This document shows positions 16,170-24,800 of a stretch of 39,818 bases of DNA, in pieces (position 1 is the first letter of the stretch; each line of letters opens with the position of its first letter). The notes under the pieces are model-generated. The model searched no databases. It was not told where the DNA came from and saw only the letters and a program-made list of their open reading frames with translations. The stretch lies in the NCBI GenBank assembly GCA_947591245.1, contig CANQCY010000017.1:1-39818 (forward strand), in the 5' to 3' direction. Made by a program: the position numbers and the translations under genes. The DNA comes from an uncultured Lachnospiraceae bacterium (GTDB lineage: Bacteria; Bacillota; Clostridia; Lachnospirales; Lachnospiraceae).

Positions 16170-17408
16170 TCACGTCCCCGCCTTTCCTTTCAAGGGTATT
16201 TTTTCGGAAGAAAGAATCTCCTTTACCTCCGCGCATATCGCGCCGTCTCGGAATGCGATATTTATAGCATCCCCGGCATTCACCTTTTCCACGCTGTCAA
16301 TCATAACGCCCCCAGGATCTGAAACATAGGCAAATCCACCCGCCAGCCTCTTAAGCGGTGACAAAACGTCCAATTTGCCGGCAAGCAGCTGCAGGCGGTA
16401 CCGGCTCTCTGCCAGCGTCCTCTCCATACTGCGGACAAGCCTCTCTTCCATATCTGCCGCATACTGTCTTTTTTGCAGTACCTGATCCGCGGGGCTGCAC
16501 GCCTTTAAGCGCTTCTCTAAATATTGGAGCTGCATCCTTTTCGCATCGATCCGGTCAAACAGATTGCGCATCATGCGTTCCTTGCAGGCGTACATCTGCT
16601 CCAGAAGGGTCCTCGCATCATATACGACGAGCTCCGCCGCCGCGGAAGGCGTAGGCGCCCGAAGATCCGCCACGTAGTCTGCAATTGTCGTATCCGTTTC
16701 ATGGCCCACTGCCGACACGACCGGCGTCCGGCATTCATAAATCGCCGCCGCCGTCTTCTCTTCATTGAATGCCCACAAATCTTCAATGGAACCGCCGCCT
16801 CTTCCAACGATGATCACATCCGTCCCAAGCTTGTCCAAATATCGGATTCCCTCGACGATTGTATCTGCCGCCCCTTCCCCCTGCACCTTCGCCGGGTAAA
16901 GAACCAGCTGTACGTACGGATTCCGTCTGGCCGATATCTGTATCATATCCTGAATCGCCGCGCCCGTGCGGGCAGTAACAATCCCCACCCGCTTTACATA
17001 TTTCGGAAGCGGTTTTTTTCTTTTTTCATCAAAATATCCTTTTGCTTCCAGCTTTTTCTTTAACTGCTCATATTTCTCATACAGGGCGCCGTCTCCGGCA
17101 AGCGTGATTTTTTTCGCATAAAGCTGGTATCTGCCGTCACGCTCATACACATTAACCGTACCGCCGATTATGACCTCCTGCCCGTCCGACATCTTAAACT
17201 GCAGCCCCCTCCGGTCGCCGGCAAACATGACGCATGCGAGAGACGACGCCGCATCTTTCAGCGTAAAGTAAATATGCCCGGAACTGTGGTACTTGCAATT
17301 GGAAATCTCGCCTTTTACAAATACGACGGAGAGAGCATATTCATTTGAAAACATGTCCTTGATAAAACGATTAATTCCCGATACCGAATAAACCTGTCCC
17401 CTATTCAT
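16170..17408 (-). CDS. xseA: Exonuclease VII large subunit
   Basis: The 412-residue catalytic subunit has an N-terminal OB-fold (VKGEISNCKYHSSGHIYFTLKD, about 30-55), the catalytic core with KYVKRVGIVTARTGAAIQDM, GRGGGSIEDLWAFNEE and SAVGHETDTTIADYVADLRAPTPSAAAE, and a C-terminal coiled coil that binds XseB. Length matches the family. It overlaps nusB by eight bases and precedes xseB by two, so the three are translated together. Confidence 0.96.
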   Translation of the reverse strand: MNRGQVYSVSGINRFIKDMFSNEYALSVVFVKGEISNCKYHSSGHIYFTLKDAASSLACVMFAGDRRGLQFKMSDGQEVIIGGTVNVYERDGRYQLYAKKITLAGDGALYEKYEQLKKKLEAKGYFDEKRKKPLPKYVKRVGIVTARTGAAIQDMIQISARRNPYVQLVLYPAKVQGEGAADTIVEGIRYLDKLGTDVIIVGRGGGSIEDLWAFNEEKTAAAIYECRTPVVSAVGHETDTTIADYVADLRAPTPSAAAELVVYDARTLLEQMYACKERMMRNLFDRIDAKRMQLQYLEKRLKACSPADQVLQKRQYAADMEERLVRSMERTLAESRYRLQLLAGKLDVLSPLKRLAGGFAYVSDPGGVMIDSVEKVNAGDAINIAFRDGAICAEVKEILSSEKIPLKGKAGT

Positions 17409-17799
17409 TTACAATATTCCCCAGTATTCCGTTGATAAAGGCAGCTCCGCCCTCCTCACCGTATTTTTTGCCGAGCTCGACCGCCTCGTTTACCGCTACG
17501 CCCACAGGAATATTATCGTCAAAAACGGCTTCATACACCGCCAGACGCAGAATCGCCAGCTCTTCCTTCCCGATCCGGTCAATTTTCCAGCCGATTGAAT
17601 GCTCCGAAATCATGCTGTCGATTTCCGCCTGCTTTTCAACGATTTTATCCAATTTTTCAGATATATAAGTCCTGTCCTTTTCTTCTAACTCCTGTGTCAG
17701 AAAATAGATCTCCCTCTGTTCTTCAAACGGCTCGCCGCCGTAAAATTCTTTTTGAAAAAGCAGTATAAATAACTGCTCTCTGACTTCTCTTCTCGTCAT
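17401..17799 (-). CDS. nusB: Transcription antitermination protein NusB
   Basis: NusB with NusE (S10) loads on boxA RNA and promotes processive rRNA transcription. The 132-residue all-helical protein shows TRREVREQLFILLFQKEF at the start and the family core IDRIGKEELAILRLAVYEAVFDDNIPVGVAVNEAVELGKKYG near the end. ATG 17799 follows GAGG by six bases; an ATG four codons earlier has no site. The gene is separated from the Asp23 gene by 163 bases that contain a long hairpin. Confidence 0.93.
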   Translation of the reverse strand: MTRREVREQLFILLFQKEFYGGEPFEEQREIYFLTQELEEKDRTYISEKLDKIVEKQAEIDSMISEHSIGWKIDRIGKEELAILRLAVYEAVFDDNIPVGVAVNEAVELGKKYGEEGGAAFINGILGNIVNE

Positions 17800-17851
17800 A
17801 TAATTCCTCATTCTGGAACGCTGTTCCGTTTCTCTTCACAATTTCCTCCTG

Positions 17852-17895
17852 CGCAAACAATGAGAAACGCGCTTTGCGCATTTCTCACGTTTGCG
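17852..17895. repeat. Long imperfect hairpin upstream of nusB
   Basis: CGCAAAC (17852-17858) pairs with GTTTGCG (17889-17895). TGAGAAA pairs with TTTCTCA inside it, and GCGC with GCGC around a TTT loop. The total stem is about 18-20 bases with two interruptions. On the nusB strand it is followed by AGGAGG rather than by T, so it is not a simple terminator. Confidence 0.65.
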
Positions 17896-17962
17896 TCCTT
17901 ATCCATGCGGCTGTTATCACATAAATGAAGTTCTGAATCCGTCGCTTGATCCGCTGCGATGG

Positions 17963-18331
17963 TCATGTCGCATCCGCTTGGACAATGCCGGCAATTCTTA
18001 CGTTCACCTTTGCCACCTGCAGGCCGGTCATGCTATTCACCGCTTGGGCAACCTTCTCCTGAACCTTCGCCGACACCTTCGGAATGCTGTAACCAAATTT
18101 CAAATTTACGGAAATATCCACAATGACCACGTCATCGGATATATCAACCTTTACTCCTTTGGAATAATTCTTAACGCCAAGCTTTCCGGCTATGTCATTG
18201 ATGCCTCCGCCCGCCATGGATTCGATCCCATCCACCTCGGAGGCGGATATGCCGGCAATCGCTGAAACAACCTCGCTGGCGATCTGTACTTCCCCGATGC
18301 TGTCTTCTGTACCAAATACATCTTTTGCCAT
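17963..18331 (-). CDS. Asp23/Gls24-family envelope stress protein
   Basis: The 122-residue protein has the Asp23 pattern, with GEVQIASEVVSAIAGISASEVDGIESM near the start, then VKVDISDDVVIVDISVNLKFGYSIP and the closing VAKVNVRIAGI. These abundant small proteins are often placed before nusB in Firmicutes (YqhY) and link to envelope stress and lipid synthesis, though the mechanism is unsettled. I chose ATG 18331, eight bases after GAGG; an upstream start at 18391 lacks a site. It follows spoIIIAH closely. Confidence 0.93.
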   Translation of the reverse strand: MAKDVFGTEDSIGEVQIASEVVSAIAGISASEVDGIESMAGGGINDIAGKLGVKNYSKGVKVDISDDVVIVDISVNLKFGYSIPKVSAKVQEKVAQAVNSMTGLQVAKVNVRIAGIVQADAT

Positions 18332-18359
18332 ATTTGTCACCTCATCTGTCACAAAACTA

Positions 18360-18388
18360 TATATACGCAATAGCAAAATGCATATATA
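18360..18388. repeat. AT-rich dyad before the Asp23 gene
   Basis: TATATACGC (18360-18368) and GCATATATA (18380-18388) form a near-perfect 9-base dyad with an 11-base gap, between the spoIIIAH stop and the Asp23 start. It may be an operator or a promoter region; TATATA elements within it could serve as a -10, but no good -35 is visible. Confidence 0.4.
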
Positions 18389-18408
18389 CAATTCCTAGTT
18401 TACCACAT

Positions 18409-19134
18409 TCAGTCTTTTTTGCCAACAGGTGAAATAACAATTTTATCAGATGCGCATTCGGTCTTTCTCTTTACCACATCTTCGATCTGGGCAATCTGCT
18501 GTTCCGTAAGCTCCTCTGCGTTCACGATCACGTCTACGCTGTCGTCCACAATGGTAACAACGGCGTCATTAAATCCCTTTGCCGCAAGGAGATTTTCCGT
18601 TGCCGTTTCCTTTTCATTGACTGCCGTCATTGCCACAATTTCGTTCATTGCCTTTTCCTTTTGGACATCAGACGCGCTCTTGCTATTCACAAGTTCGAGC
18701 AGCGTTTCCTTGTTTTTTGCCCGCGTCTGTTCCCTTGAGAGCTTCGCCGCCTCGAAATAATCTGCGTTCACTGTATTGCTTACGAGCACCGCCTCGCCGG
18801 CGTTTTCTTTGGAAGCGGCCTTTTGTTCCGCCGCCGCGACATCCTCGTCGGATATGTCTGCCACGCTTTCATCTGCTACCTCGGCGGTTTCTTTCGCATT
18901 TTCATCTGCCAATCCGCTCGCGTCAGCGGTCTGGCCGCCCGCAGGATCCTGCTGTTCCCCTGCGCCGTCCTGCTGCCCTCCGTTTTCCGACGGCTGCTCG
19001 CTCACTTCCGGGCCCTGGTTCATCACGCCCACAGCAAGCTCATCCTCATTTGTCAGGCTTAAATATCCGGCAAGTGCAACCATGACGACCAGCGCCGTTA
19101 TAATGATCTGATTTTTCCGCAAAAGTTTCTTCAC
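18409..19134 (-). CDS. spoIIIAH: Stage III sporulation protein AH
   Basis: SpoIIIAH sits in the mother-cell membrane and joins SpoIIQ of the forespore, forming the channel between the two cells. The 241-residue protein has one N-terminal transmembrane helix (about 11-27), a low-complexity spacer rich in Glu, Gln, Ala and Asp (about 40-115), and a YscJ/FliF-like ring-forming domain at the C-terminus, with DYFEAAKLSREQTRAKNKETL and LTEQQIAQIEDVV. The start is GTG, sharing one base with the spoIIIAG stop and seven bases after AGGAGG. The spacer is longer than in Bacillus. Confidence 0.95.
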   Translation of the reverse strand: MKKLLRKNQIIITALVVMVALAGYLSLTNEDELAVGVMNQGPEVSEQPSENGGQQDGAGEQQDPAGGQTADASGLADENAKETAEVADESVADISDEDVAAAEQKAASKENAGEAVLVSNTVNADYFEAAKLSREQTRAKNKETLLELVNSKSASDVQKEKAMNEIVAMTAVNEKETATENLLAAKGFNDAVVTIVDDSVDVIVNAEELTEQQIAQIEDVVKRKTECASDKIVISPVGKKD

Positions 19135-19676
19135 TACTTTACCTCCTTACTTTTCATTACTTTAATTTTATGACTCTCAATGGGAAATAATGCAGAAATG
19201 CCCGCTATTATTTCTCTTTGTACCGCAGAGCTGTCCCCGCCGGAACAGACGACGAGAATCCCCTCGATTTCCGGCTCCGTCTCCTGAACGACGTAGGGCG
19301 TCGTATTTTTGTCTGCGTCCTCAACCAAAACGCTCTCTTCCTCGCTTCTATCCGCATCCGATGAATTGTCCTTTAATGTCACTTTTTCTTTTGACGCTTT
19401 CAGCGTGATCATCACATTTGCCGTTCCTACTCCCTCTGCCTGCTCCAGTATTTGCTTCACCCTCGCCTCCATCTGTTCCCGATATGCCTTCATCTCATAC
19501 TCTCCCGACTGCCCCGCCTCCGTTTCCCTCTCGGCTGCCCGCGGCGATTCCTCCGTCCGAAACATATTTCCGTATGACAGCAATAATAGAAGCACGCCTG
19601 AAATAACGACTGCCAGTATTCTGACAGGCCCCGCCTTTCGCACGATCTCTTTCAGCTTCTCCGAATAATTACTCAT
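19134..19676 (-). CDS. spoIIIAG: Stage III sporulation protein AG
   Basis: SpoIIIAG forms the large ring of the mother-cell/forespore channel and is related to type III secretion ring proteins. The 180-residue protein has a transmembrane helix at about 18-36 and a conserved C-terminal half, with VNVMITLKASKEK-like GTANVMITLKAS and EPEIEGILVVCSGGDSSAVQREI. It overlaps spoIIIAF by eight bases and touches spoIIIAH by one. Confidence 0.94.
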   Translation of the reverse strand: MSNYSEKLKEIVRKAGPVRILAVVISGVLLLLLSYGNMFRTEESPRAAERETEAGQSGEYEMKAYREQMEARVKQILEQAEGVGTANVMITLKASKEKVTLKDNSSDADRSEEESVLVEDADKNTTPYVVQETEPEIEGILVVCSGGDSSAVQREIIAGISALFPIESHKIKVMKSKEVK

Positions 19677-19983
19677 CTGCTTCCCCGCCCCCTTCCTCCC
19701 CCGTTCCGTTTAGCATCTGATCCCTCTGCGCGCCGATCATTTTCAGTTCCTCCCGGAAAGACTCTTCTTCCGCCGCATTCATATTTTCCTCAAGCCGCCG
19801 GTCGAGCGCGCCGCCGTCCGACAGCCACGACAGCAGAGGCGCCATTATGAGAACGATAATGATAAGACCCTGTATAAATTCAAAATACTTTCCGTACTGT
19901 GATTTGGAAAACAGATTGGATATAATCGAAAATAACAGGATAAACACCGTAACATTTTTCACGGTCTGAAGCATAACCTCCAT
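19669..19983 (-). CDS. spoIIIAF: Stage III sporulation protein AF
   Basis: The 104-residue membrane protein has two hydrophobic helices near the N-terminus (VKNVTVFILLFSIISNLF and FIQGLIIIVLIMAPLLSWL), then a charged cytosolic part. I chose ATG 19983, eight bases after GGAGGG; the longer frame starting at 20061 overlaps spoIIIAE and lacks a site. It is short compared with the Bacillus protein of about 206 residues, as the C-terminal domain is reduced to an acidic tail. Confidence 0.88.
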   Translation of the reverse strand: MEVMLQTVKNVTVFILLFSIISNLFSKSQYGKYFEFIQGLIIIVLIMAPLLSWLSDGGALDRRLEENMNAAEEESFREELKMIGAQRDQMLNGTGEEGGGEADE

Positions 19984-20035
19984 GACATTTTCCCTCCATT
20001 CAAAAAAATCCGCATTCCCGCGTTTGCCAAGCCGT

Positions 20036-21220
20036 TCATAAAACAAAATTTGTGGCGGCAATCACGATCGCAAGCGTTACAAAAAACATGACGGCTGTCA
20101 TAAACACAAGCTGCAAAAGCAGTTTGCCGCTGCTCGCCACACTCTGGTAAACCGATACGAGCCTTTTATCCGCCACCGGCTGCGCAAACGCCGCAAGCCC
20201 CTTGTACACAACAGTAAATACGCCAAGACGCAGCATCGGCATAAGGCAAAGGACGCAGACCGCCACCAGACCCGCGACGCCAACCGCACTCTTTATGAGT
20301 ATTCCGGTACCGATCACTGTATCCGTCACGCCGCCAAACACATTTCCGACCCCCGGTATGCTGTTTGCCGCCCGGAACAGGGACGACCGCTTGACGCCGT
20401 CGAGCGCCGGCATGATCAGGCCCTGAATCCCCTGACGCCCGATCATGACTGCCAGAAGCGTCTTTGTTCCGATTCTGACAAAGCTGCTCATCAGTGCGGC
20501 GAATTTCGCAAATCTCCAGTTGGACAGCGGATTTAAAACGCTGATGAGAAAGTAGGCCTGAACGACCGGAAGAAAAATACGGATCATAATGTTATCCGCA
20601 ATCCCGATCGCATACAGCGCCGTCTGATAGAAAGCAAGCGACGCCGCGCTTCCGGTACTCCACGTCACCGCCACGGAAAAAGAAGGTACCAGCGCCCTCA
20701 TAAAATCTACAACATTTTCAAGCGCCTTGCCCGCCACGTGAAAAGCGGACAAAAAACCGCCCGCAATAATTGTAACGGCAAGGAAATAGATAATGTGGAA
20801 CCCCGTCTCCCCCATCTGTTTCTCATACATGCTCGTGGAAAAATTCAAAAAAACTCCCGATAAAATACCGTATAAAATAAGGCGGATAAACGTACTTTTA
20901 TTTTTCTCCATCTGCTCCTGAATATATTGCCTTATGTATGCCTGAATCCCGCCAAGCGACAATTCCCCGTTTCCGCTCATCACCTGATGGACATAATCCC
21001 GAATCGAAAACTCAATGCCCTCATCTTTCATCTCCTGCAAAATTGCCTCCACCTCGTCCAGCGGAATGCTGTCGTAGATCGCGTCATACGCGCCGCTTCC
21101 GCCCGCCGCCCCGTCCTCCGCTTCCGCCCGCGCCGTTCCTGCCGCCGCTGCCGCAGACGGATAAAAGAGAAGCAAAAGCAAAAAGACGGAAAATAATAAG
21201 TGCCGCCGGTATCCCGCCAT
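20036..21220 (-). CDS. spoIIIAE: Stage III sporulation protein AE
   Basis: SpoIIIAE is the large polytopic membrane subunit of the channel complex. The 394-residue protein has a signal-like N-terminus (LLFSVFLLLLLFYPSAAAAA), a soluble segment, then about seven hydrophobic helices. The conserved GLIMPALDGVKRSSLFRAANSIPGVGNVFGG loop lies between them. I use ATG 21220, eight bases after AGGGG; the GTG three codons earlier is too close to that site. It lies between spoIIIAD and spoIIIAF. Confidence 0.95.
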   Translation of the reverse strand: MAGYRRHLLFSVFLLLLLFYPSAAAAAGTARAEAEDGAAGGSGAYDAIYDSIPLDEVEAILQEMKDEGIEFSIRDYVHQVMSGNGELSLGGIQAYIRQYIQEQMEKNKSTFIRLILYGILSGVFLNFSTSMYEKQMGETGFHIIYFLAVTIIAGGFLSAFHVAGKALENVVDFMRALVPSFSVAVTWSTGSAASLAFYQTALYAIGIADNIMIRIFLPVVQAYFLISVLNPLSNWRFAKFAALMSSFVRIGTKTLLAVMIGRQGIQGLIMPALDGVKRSSLFRAANSIPGVGNVFGGVTDTVIGTGILIKSAVGVAGLVAVCVLCLMPMLRLGVFTVVYKGLAAFAQPVADKRLVSVYQSVASSGKLLLQLVFMTAVMFFVTLAIVIAATNFVL

Positions 21221-21254
21221 TATAATCACCCCTTTTGCAATATTATTTTCTTTT

Positions 21255-21635
21255 TCAGGAAACCAGCTCGCCGATCGTTTCCAAAAGCGATCGGAGGATG
21301 GGAAGGCTGACAGCGATCATACTCATTCTTCCGAAAAAATCCACCTGCCCGGCGATCGTATTCTGCCCGGCGTCCTTGCAGATCGACGCGGTAAATTCTG
21401 ACAGGTATGCGATGCCGATCATTTTCAGAATAACCTTGATATACATCTCATTCATTCCCAAATATTCTGTCAGCTCATGAAACATGTTCACAATATACTC
21501 AAATTTGCTGATTCCGAAAAAGAATATAATAATGGCGCATACGATCGTTATCCATATGCTGATATCCTTCCTCATGCTTCCTAAAATGAGGACAAGCGTC
21601 ATGCCCGCGATAGCAATGAGTGCGATTTTGACCAT
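21255..21635 (-). CDS. spoIIIAD: Stage III sporulation protein AD
   Basis: The 126-residue protein has four hydrophobic helices, with the conserved IKVILKMIGIAYLSEFTASICKDAGQ in the second half. It is paralogous to SpoIIIAC and belongs to the same membrane complex. A GAGAGGGG site precedes the ATG; the upstream spoIIIAC ends 18 bases away. Confidence 0.95.
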   Translation of the reverse strand: MVKIALIAIAGMTLVLILGSMRKDISIWITIVCAIIIFFFGISKFEYIVNMFHELTEYLGMNEMYIKVILKMIGIAYLSEFTASICKDAGQNTIAGQVDFFGRMSMIAVSLPILRSLLETIGELVS

Positions 21636-21653
21636 CCCGATCCCCTCTCTTCA

Positions 21654-21848
21654 TTATATAGAAAATAATTTCTCTATCGTCTCAAACAGCTCCGCTATGT
21701 AGGGAATTACCCAAAAAAGCACGAGAATAAGCCCCGCCAGGCTTGTTAAAAAAGCCTGTTCCTCCCTGCCCGTCTGTCTTAAAATCTGATTTAACATCGA
21801 CACCAGTATGCCAACCAGTGCAATTTTAAAAATGATATTAACTTCCAC
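21654..21848 (-). CDS. spoIIIAC: Stage III sporulation protein AC
   Basis: This 64-residue membrane protein has two helices around the conserved loop LRQTGREEQAFLTSLAG. The start is GTG with AAAGGA upstream. The size and motif match the family exactly. Confidence 0.94.
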   Translation of the reverse strand: MEVNIIFKIALVGILVSMLNQILRQTGREEQAFLTSLAGLILVLFWVIPYIAELFETIEKLFSI

Positions 21849-21867
21849 TTTTAATCCTTTCCGGTTC

Positions 21868-22398
21868 TCACACGATGATGATCACCATAAGTAATCCGAC
21901 CATGACGCCACACGCATAATACAGCTTTAGCTTTTCGCCCTTCTCCCGCCGCCTCTTCTCTATCAGGAAATCCCATCTTTTCAGAAAATAGTCAATCGCC
22001 TTTTCCTGAGCCCGTATGTCCAGGCATCCCAGCTGCCCGCCCATCTCGCGCAGGGCTTCGACTGCTTCCCTCTCCAAAATCCCTTGCGGAATTTCGTTTA
22101 CAACCGCCTTGTCCCACACCTGTTTCAATTCTTTTCCGTTTCCGGCGTCAAGTTCCGACGCCACGCGGGAAAAAAACAGACGACAGCTCCCTTTGATCTG
22201 CCGCGCCGCCCCCGCCAATGTTTCCGGCATCGGCGTATTCATGTACCGGATCTCCCCCTGAATATAAAGAAATGCCTTTTTTATCTCATATAAATTGTCC
22301 AATCTGCTGTTATACATACACGCCTTGTAAATACCGAAAGCCGTCGTCCCCAGCAGCAGAAGGATCGCTCCGGCAGCCTTTAGCGCTATCCTTTCCAC
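21868..22398 (-). CDS. spoIIIAB: Stage III sporulation protein AB
   Basis: The 176-residue protein has a transmembrane helix at each end (about 7-24 and 158-175) and a helical GspF-like central domain, as in type II secretion platform proteins. Conserved pieces include LYEIKKAFLYIQGEIRYMNTPMPE and REMGGQLGCLDIRAQEKAID. It overlaps the 3' end of spoIIIAA by 13 bases. Confidence 0.94.
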   Translation of the reverse strand: MERIALKAAGAILLLLGTTAFGIYKACMYNSRLDNLYEIKKAFLYIQGEIRYMNTPMPETLAGAARQIKGSCRLFFSRVASELDAGNGKELKQVWDKAVVNEIPQGILEREAVEALREMGGQLGCLDIRAQEKAIDYFLKRWDFLIEKRRREKGEKLKLYYACGVMVGLLMVIIIV

Positions 22399-23300
22399 GC
22401 GATCACCTCCCCCCTCTTGTCCCTTATCTCACGTATCACGCCCGGTTCGCCCGCATTGCGCAATATTATGTACCTCCCAAATAGTTCCTGGCCGATCAGG
22501 TCTCCCACCTCCGGCTTATCCCTGATTTCCTGAAAATTTTCCCCGTGAACCGTCGCAATAATTGCGCACCCGCAATTCATCACGTATTGAAGTGCTTGTA
22601 CATCTTTTTTCCCTCCGATCTCGTCCACGGCGATAACTTCCGGGGAAAGCGACCGGACCGCCATCATCATCCCCTCTGATTTCGGGCAGCCGTCCAGCAC
22701 GTCGGTACGGCATCCCACGTCATTTTGCGGCACGCCGCGGTAACATCCGGCGATCTCGCTCCTCTCATCCACGACCGTCACCGTCTTCCCGCCCGCATCC
22801 TCGGCCCCGCCGGAAAGAATCCGCACCATATCCCGCAGAAGCGTGGTCTTTCCGCACCCCGGCGGCGAGATAATAAGCGTATTCAACACCTTTCCGTTTT
22901 CCTGCAGACAGGACGAAGCCTTTTGCGCACATCCGATCACCTCATGGGAGAGGCGTACATTTATGAACGCAATATTTCTTATATTCTTTACGCTCCCCCG
23001 CTCCATCACTACCTGTCCGGCCATACCGACACGATGCCCGCCGGGAATCGTGATATACCCCTGAGCAATCTCCTCCTCGAACGCATACAGGGAATACCCG
23101 CTTATGTACGCAAGCATCTCCTTTAAGTCCGACCTGTCCACCCGCTGCGCACCAAGTATGTATCTTTTTCCATCAAAGAGCTCTACCGGCTGTCCGATCC
23201 GGAACCGCATTTCCCTCAGCCTGTCCATGTCGACGCCACTCGTCCCAAACTGCGCCCGAAACCTTGCCGGAATAATATTTTCGATCTCCGCCTTGTCCAT
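22386..23300 (-). CDS. spoIIIAA: Stage III sporulation protein AA (ATPase)
   Basis: This cytosolic ATPase resembles secretion ATPases and is proposed to power the sporulation channel. The 304-residue protein has Walker A SPPGCGKTT at 145-153, Walker B VIAVDEIG near 218-225, and the family block RSEIAGCYRGVPQNDVGCRTDVLD. GAGG lies five bases before the ATG. It heads the eight-gene spoIIIA operon. I could not find a convincing sigma-E promoter in the 171 bases upstream. Confidence 0.96.
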   Translation of the reverse strand: MDKAEIENIIPARFRAQFGTSGVDMDRLREMRFRIGQPVELFDGKRYILGAQRVDRSDLKEMLAYISGYSLYAFEEEIAQGYITIPGGHRVGMAGQVVMERGSVKNIRNIAFINVRLSHEVIGCAQKASSCLQENGKVLNTLIISPPGCGKTTLLRDMVRILSGGAEDAGGKTVTVVDERSEIAGCYRGVPQNDVGCRTDVLDGCPKSEGMMMAVRSLSPEVIAVDEIGGKKDVQALQYVMNCGCAIIATVHGENFQEIRDKPEVGDLIGQELFGRYIILRNAGEPGVIREIRDKRGEVIAWKG

Positions 23301-23445
23301 ATCTGCCTCATTTCTGCAATACGATTCATGGTTGCCCGCGCTTATGCCGCCCGCTGCGCATAAACATTTTTATGAAGCGAAAGAATCCGTTTCGCCTTTT
23401 ACATTTTGAATATATGCGCCTGTCCCGAAATAAATGCGCACAATT

Positions 23446-23470
23446 TAAAAAGGGCGTCCGGCATTGCCGG
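23446..23470 (-). terminator. Weak terminator candidate after the amidohydrolase gene
   Basis: A 5-base stem, CCGGC/GCCGG (23458-23470), is followed after six bases by a five-T run on the minus strand. The stem is short and the T-run distant, so it may be incidental. Confidence 0.3.
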
Positions 23471-23471
23471 C

Positions 23472-24656
23472 TTAGCAATTCCTTTCGCCTTTCCGATACA
23501 CGATTTTTCCATCCACTATCGTATACAGGGTTCTGGTAAATACCTCCATCGGATTTCCTGAAAACACTGCGATATCTGCATCTTTCCCGGGCTCTAACGA
23601 CCCCACCCGGTCTTCCACGCCGCAGATCTGCGCAGCGTGTATCGTAATAGCGCGCAGTCCGCCCTCTTCCGACAGTCCGTATTTTACGCTTAAGCCCGCA
23701 CAGATCGGAAGGTACTGGATGAGAGACACCGGATGGTCGGTCATAATCGCCGTTTTTACACCCGCCCGTTCGAGAACGCCCGCCGTTTTGAAACTCATAT
23801 TTTTTATCTCTATCTTGGAACGGGACGTAAGCTCCGGACCGACGATCGCCGGAAATCCCGACTCCGCGATGTCATCCGCTATCAAATGCCCCTCTGTGCA
23901 GTGGTCGAGCGTCAGTTTTACATCAAACTCCTTTGCGATGCGTATCGCAGTGAGTATATCATCCGCGCGGTGCGCATGGGCCTTAAGCGGAATCTCCCTG
24001 CGAAGCGCCGGAAGCCAGCACTCCATTCGGAAATCTTCCTCGCCCGGCGCTATATTCCCCCTCTCCTTTTTCTCCCGGTAACATTCTGCCTTGAACAGCT
24101 CTTCCCGGAGCATTCCCGCGATTGCCATGCGGCTCGCCGGCATTTTATCTTTCTGGCCATAATTCATTTTCGGATTTTCGCCGAATGCAACCTTCATCGC
24201 CGCCGGTTCTTTCACTATCATGCGATCCAGGTTTCTGCCCTGTACTTTCATAAAGACAGACTGGCCGCCGACTACATTGGAGCTTCCGGGTCCTGTCATA
24301 AGCGATGTGATTCCCGCACTGATCGCATCATGAAACGCCGGATCCAGCGGGCTTATGGCGTCTGCCGCCCTTATGTGCGGCGTAACCGGATTTGTCGTCT
24401 CATTGCAGTCCTCTCCTGCAGTCCCCCATTTTTCTTCCGAAATCCCGACATGGCAGTGCGCGTCAATCAGTCCGGGTAAAATCCATCCTCCCCGGGCGTC
24501 TATCACCTCTTCCTCTTTTTCTTCTCCCGCCCTCTGCCTGTCAGACAGTTCTTCCATCGCCCCTACGGCGCAAATTTTTTCCCCCGCCGTGCGGACATAC
24601 CCATTCTGCCATGTCACGCCCGCCATCGTGTGAACCTTTCCGTTAATCAAAATCAT
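23472..24656 (-). CDS. Metal-dependent amidohydrolase (imidazolonepropionase/dihydroorotase-like)
   Basis: The 394-residue cytosolic enzyme of the amidohydrolase superfamily hydrolyses C-N bonds in a substrate I cannot name. The metal site is HxH at H67 and H69 (DAHCHVG), a histidine in PLKAHAHRADD, another in LTLDHCTEGH, and the catalytic Asp in AIMTDHPVS. The C-terminal segment VGSLEPGKDADIAVFSGNP is typical of the superfamily. GGAG precedes the ATG by eight bases. It is divergent from aroE. Related Lachnospiraceae genes are often called amidohydrolase or imidazolonepropionase, but no histidine-degradation genes are next to it. Confidence 0.88.
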   Translation of the reverse strand: MILINGKVHTMAGVTWQNGYVRTAGEKICAVGAMEELSDRQRAGEEKEEEVIDARGGWILPGLIDAHCHVGISEEKWGTAGEDCNETTNPVTPHIRAADAISPLDPAFHDAISAGITSLMTGPGSSNVVGGQSVFMKVQGRNLDRMIVKEPAAMKVAFGENPKMNYGQKDKMPASRMAIAGMLREELFKAECYREKKERGNIAPGEEDFRMECWLPALRREIPLKAHAHRADDILTAIRIAKEFDVKLTLDHCTEGHLIADDIAESGFPAIVGPELTSRSKIEIKNMSFKTAGVLERAGVKTAIMTDHPVSLIQYLPICAGLSVKYGLSEEGGLRAITIHAAQICGVEDRVGSLEPGKDADIAVFSGNPMEVFTRTLYTIVDGKIVYRKGERNC

Positions 24657-24729
24657 ACTCTCATCTCCGTTCCTTTCCGCATGCTAATAGTAACAATGTG
24701 CGTCAATGGATTATTTTTTATGCGGACAT

Positions 24730-24758
24730 TTGATTTTTTTGCCATATTCCTGTATGAT
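24730..24758 (+). promoter_or_regulatory. Sigma-A promoter of aroE
   Basis: TTGATT (24730-24735), a 17-base spacer and TATGAT (24753-24758) lie 43 bases before the aroE ATG. Both hexamers are close to consensus. Confidence 0.75.
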
Positions 24759-24800
24759 AATGGTATTATCATTTACATTACAGAAAGGAATTACATAGCT

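Noticed and set aside
17690-17845. A GTG frame with AGGAGG directly upstream, overlapping the start of nusB
   Set aside because: It runs only about 38 codons, mostly inside nusB in another frame, and has a composition expected of a shadow frame.
23301-23471. A sigma-E promoter for the spoIIIA operon
   Set aside because: CATATATT- and CATAAAAA-like pieces occur, but never with the right spacing, so I cannot place it.
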